From assembly GCA_018061525.1 (NCBI GenBank), contig JAGOUB010000066.1, positions 1 to 5,586 on the forward strand: a DNA stretch of 5,586 nt. The letters run 5' to 3'. Each line of letters starts with the position of its first letter. Position 1 is the stretch's first letter. Of the stretch, positions 5,195-5,586 are shown in pieces. The notes beneath the pieces are model-generated. The model saw nothing but the letters and a program-made list of their open reading frames with translations, was not told where the DNA came from and made no database searches. Both the position numbers and the translations under genes were made by a program. This DNA is from Candidatus Peribacteraceae bacterium. Lineage in GTDB: Bacteria > Patescibacteriota > Gracilibacteria > Peribacterales > Peribacteraceae.

Positions 5195-5269
5195 TGGTAC
5201 CCCCGACAGGAATCGAACCTATGTCTTCAGCTTCGGAAGCTGACGGTCTATCCGTTGACCTACGGGGGC
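5195..5269 (-). tRNA. tRNA-Arg (anticodon CCG)
   Basis: The 75-nt minus-strand sequence folds as a standard cloverleaf. The acceptor stem is GCCCCCG paired with CGGGGGT, with a G1-U72 wobble, discriminator A73 and an encoded CCA. The D stem is GGTC/GACC with loop AACGGATA, which contains GG and the arginine-identity A20. The anticodon stem is TCAGC/GCTGA with loop TTCCGAA, giving anticodon CCG at 5234-5236, which reads the CGG codon. The variable loop is 4 nt, and the T arm is ATAGG/CCTGT with loop TTCGATT. The base at 35 is C, the major arginine determinant. It lies downstream of tatD on the same strand and may be co-transcribed or have its own promoter. Confidence 0.96.
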
Positions 5270-5277
5270 GTGCGGCC

Positions 5278-5283
5278 AGGATA
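5278..5283 (-). promoter_or_regulatory. Candidate -10 box of the tRNA-Arg gene
   Basis: TATCCT on the minus strand matches TATAAT at four of six positions. It ends 8 nt before the mature tRNA 5' end, a spacing that would allow initiation a base or two upstream. No clear -35 box is found 16-18 nt further upstream, in the end of tatD. Read-through from tatD is an alternative. Confidence 0.25.
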
Positions 5284-5303
5284 CGCGAACGCCGTGGGGC
5301 GCA

Positions 5304-5586
5304 CTACGCCAGTTGCCGGCCGAAAAACGCCTGCGCGGCGGCAGTCGTGGCCTTATCCGCTTCAGCGACACTGAGGCCTTTGATCTCGGCGACGCACTGG
5401 AGGACCTGCGGCAGGAAGGCGGGTTCGTTGCGCTTGCCGCGGTGGGGGACCGGCGCCAAGTAAGGCGAGTCGGTCTCGATCATCAGCTGCGTGATGGGGC
5501 AGTGCTTGATGGTGTCGCGGATGACGGTCGAGGCGGGGAAGGTGGCGATGCCGGTGAACGACAAGAAGTTTCCGGCGGCTACGAGT
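5304..5586 (-). CDS. TatD family metal-dependent hydrolase/DNase, C-terminal part
   Basis: The reading frame is open to the right edge of the window, so only the last 93 or so complete codons are present and the start lies outside. TatD-family proteins are metal-dependent TIM-barrel hydrolases; several act as 3'-5' exonucleases or DNases in the cytoplasm. The visible part carries the family's C-terminal signatures. These are FLSFTGIATFP, then LMIETDSPYLAPVPHRGKRN, which contains the metal-binding and catalytic Asp of ETDSPYLAP, then the NEPAF stretch and the closing helices ending AFFGRQLA. The stop is TAG at 5304-5306. A TTG at 5564 can open the frame but is internal to the conserved fold, not a real start. 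The tRNA-Arg gene begins 34 nt downstream on the same strand. Confidence 0.93.
   Translation of the reverse strand, partial: LVAAGNFLSFTGIATFPASTVIRDTIKHCPITQLMIETDSPYLAPVPHRGKRNEPAFLPQVLQCVAEIKGLSVAEADKATTAAAQAFFGRQLA

Noticed and set aside
4758..5243. A 161-codon plus-strand frame overlapping the 139-residue gene and ending in the tRNA
   Set aside because: It is rich in Arg/Pro, runs into the tRNA gene (ending GTPDRNRTYVFSFGS, another tRNA antisense translation), and is less plausible than the frame at 4774.
5194..5463. Open frame beginning MVPPTGIEP over the tRNA gene
   Set aside because: This is the familiar spurious translation of the antisense strand of a tRNA 3' half; the tRNA cloverleaf explains the sequence fully.

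Overview
This is a GC-rich bacterial window (about 60-65% G+C by eye) with seven complete protein genes, one tRNA gene, and the 3' end of an eighth protein gene at the right edge. Most of it is compact housekeeping and accessory metabolism; I see no CRISPR array, transposase, phage module or obvious defence system. The lineage cannot be fixed from sequence alone. The RuvB variant, the style of the GT4 glycosyltransferase, the scarcity of Shine-Dalgarno sites and a CCCTGAGC...GTCGAAGGG palindromic repeat remind me of high-GC Patescibacteria/CPR or Verrucomicrobia-like genomes. That placement is a weak inference. TGA is used as an ordinary stop codon.

Layout. (1) 1-1742, plus strand: ruvB, then 9 nt later a class I SAM-dependent methyltransferase in the same frame, probably one transcription unit. 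(2) 1739-2851, minus strand: a GT4 glycosyltransferase, convergent with the methyltransferase; the two stop codons share one TTAA. A 9-bp hairpin inside the 3' end of the glycosyltransferase gene is placed to terminate the ruvB unit. (3) 2831-2941: a small rearranged region in which the first seven codons and the leader of the glycosyltransferase gene are duplicated on either side of a 40-nt REP-like palindrome. (4) 2954-4669, minus strand: a tight operon read doxX -> SDR oxidoreductase -> DUF1697, joined by a GTGA overlap and a 1-nt gap. (5) 4670-4773: a divergent promoter region. (6) 4774-5193, plus strand: an unrecognised 139-residue protein. (7) 5195-5586, minus strand: tRNA-Arg(CCG), lying downstream of a partial TatD-family nuclease gene.

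How the genes work together. RuvB is the motor of Holliday-junction branch migration; its methyltransferase neighbour has no evident link to recombination. The DoxX/SDR/DUF1697 trio looks like a redox or stress-type accessory operon, without a defined substrate. The glycosyltransferase probably works in cell-surface polysaccharide synthesis. The part most worth a second look is the duplicated glycosyltransferase start. The upstream copy opens a 25-codon reading frame that ends in an ATGA overlap with the real start, a geometry that would allow translational coupling.
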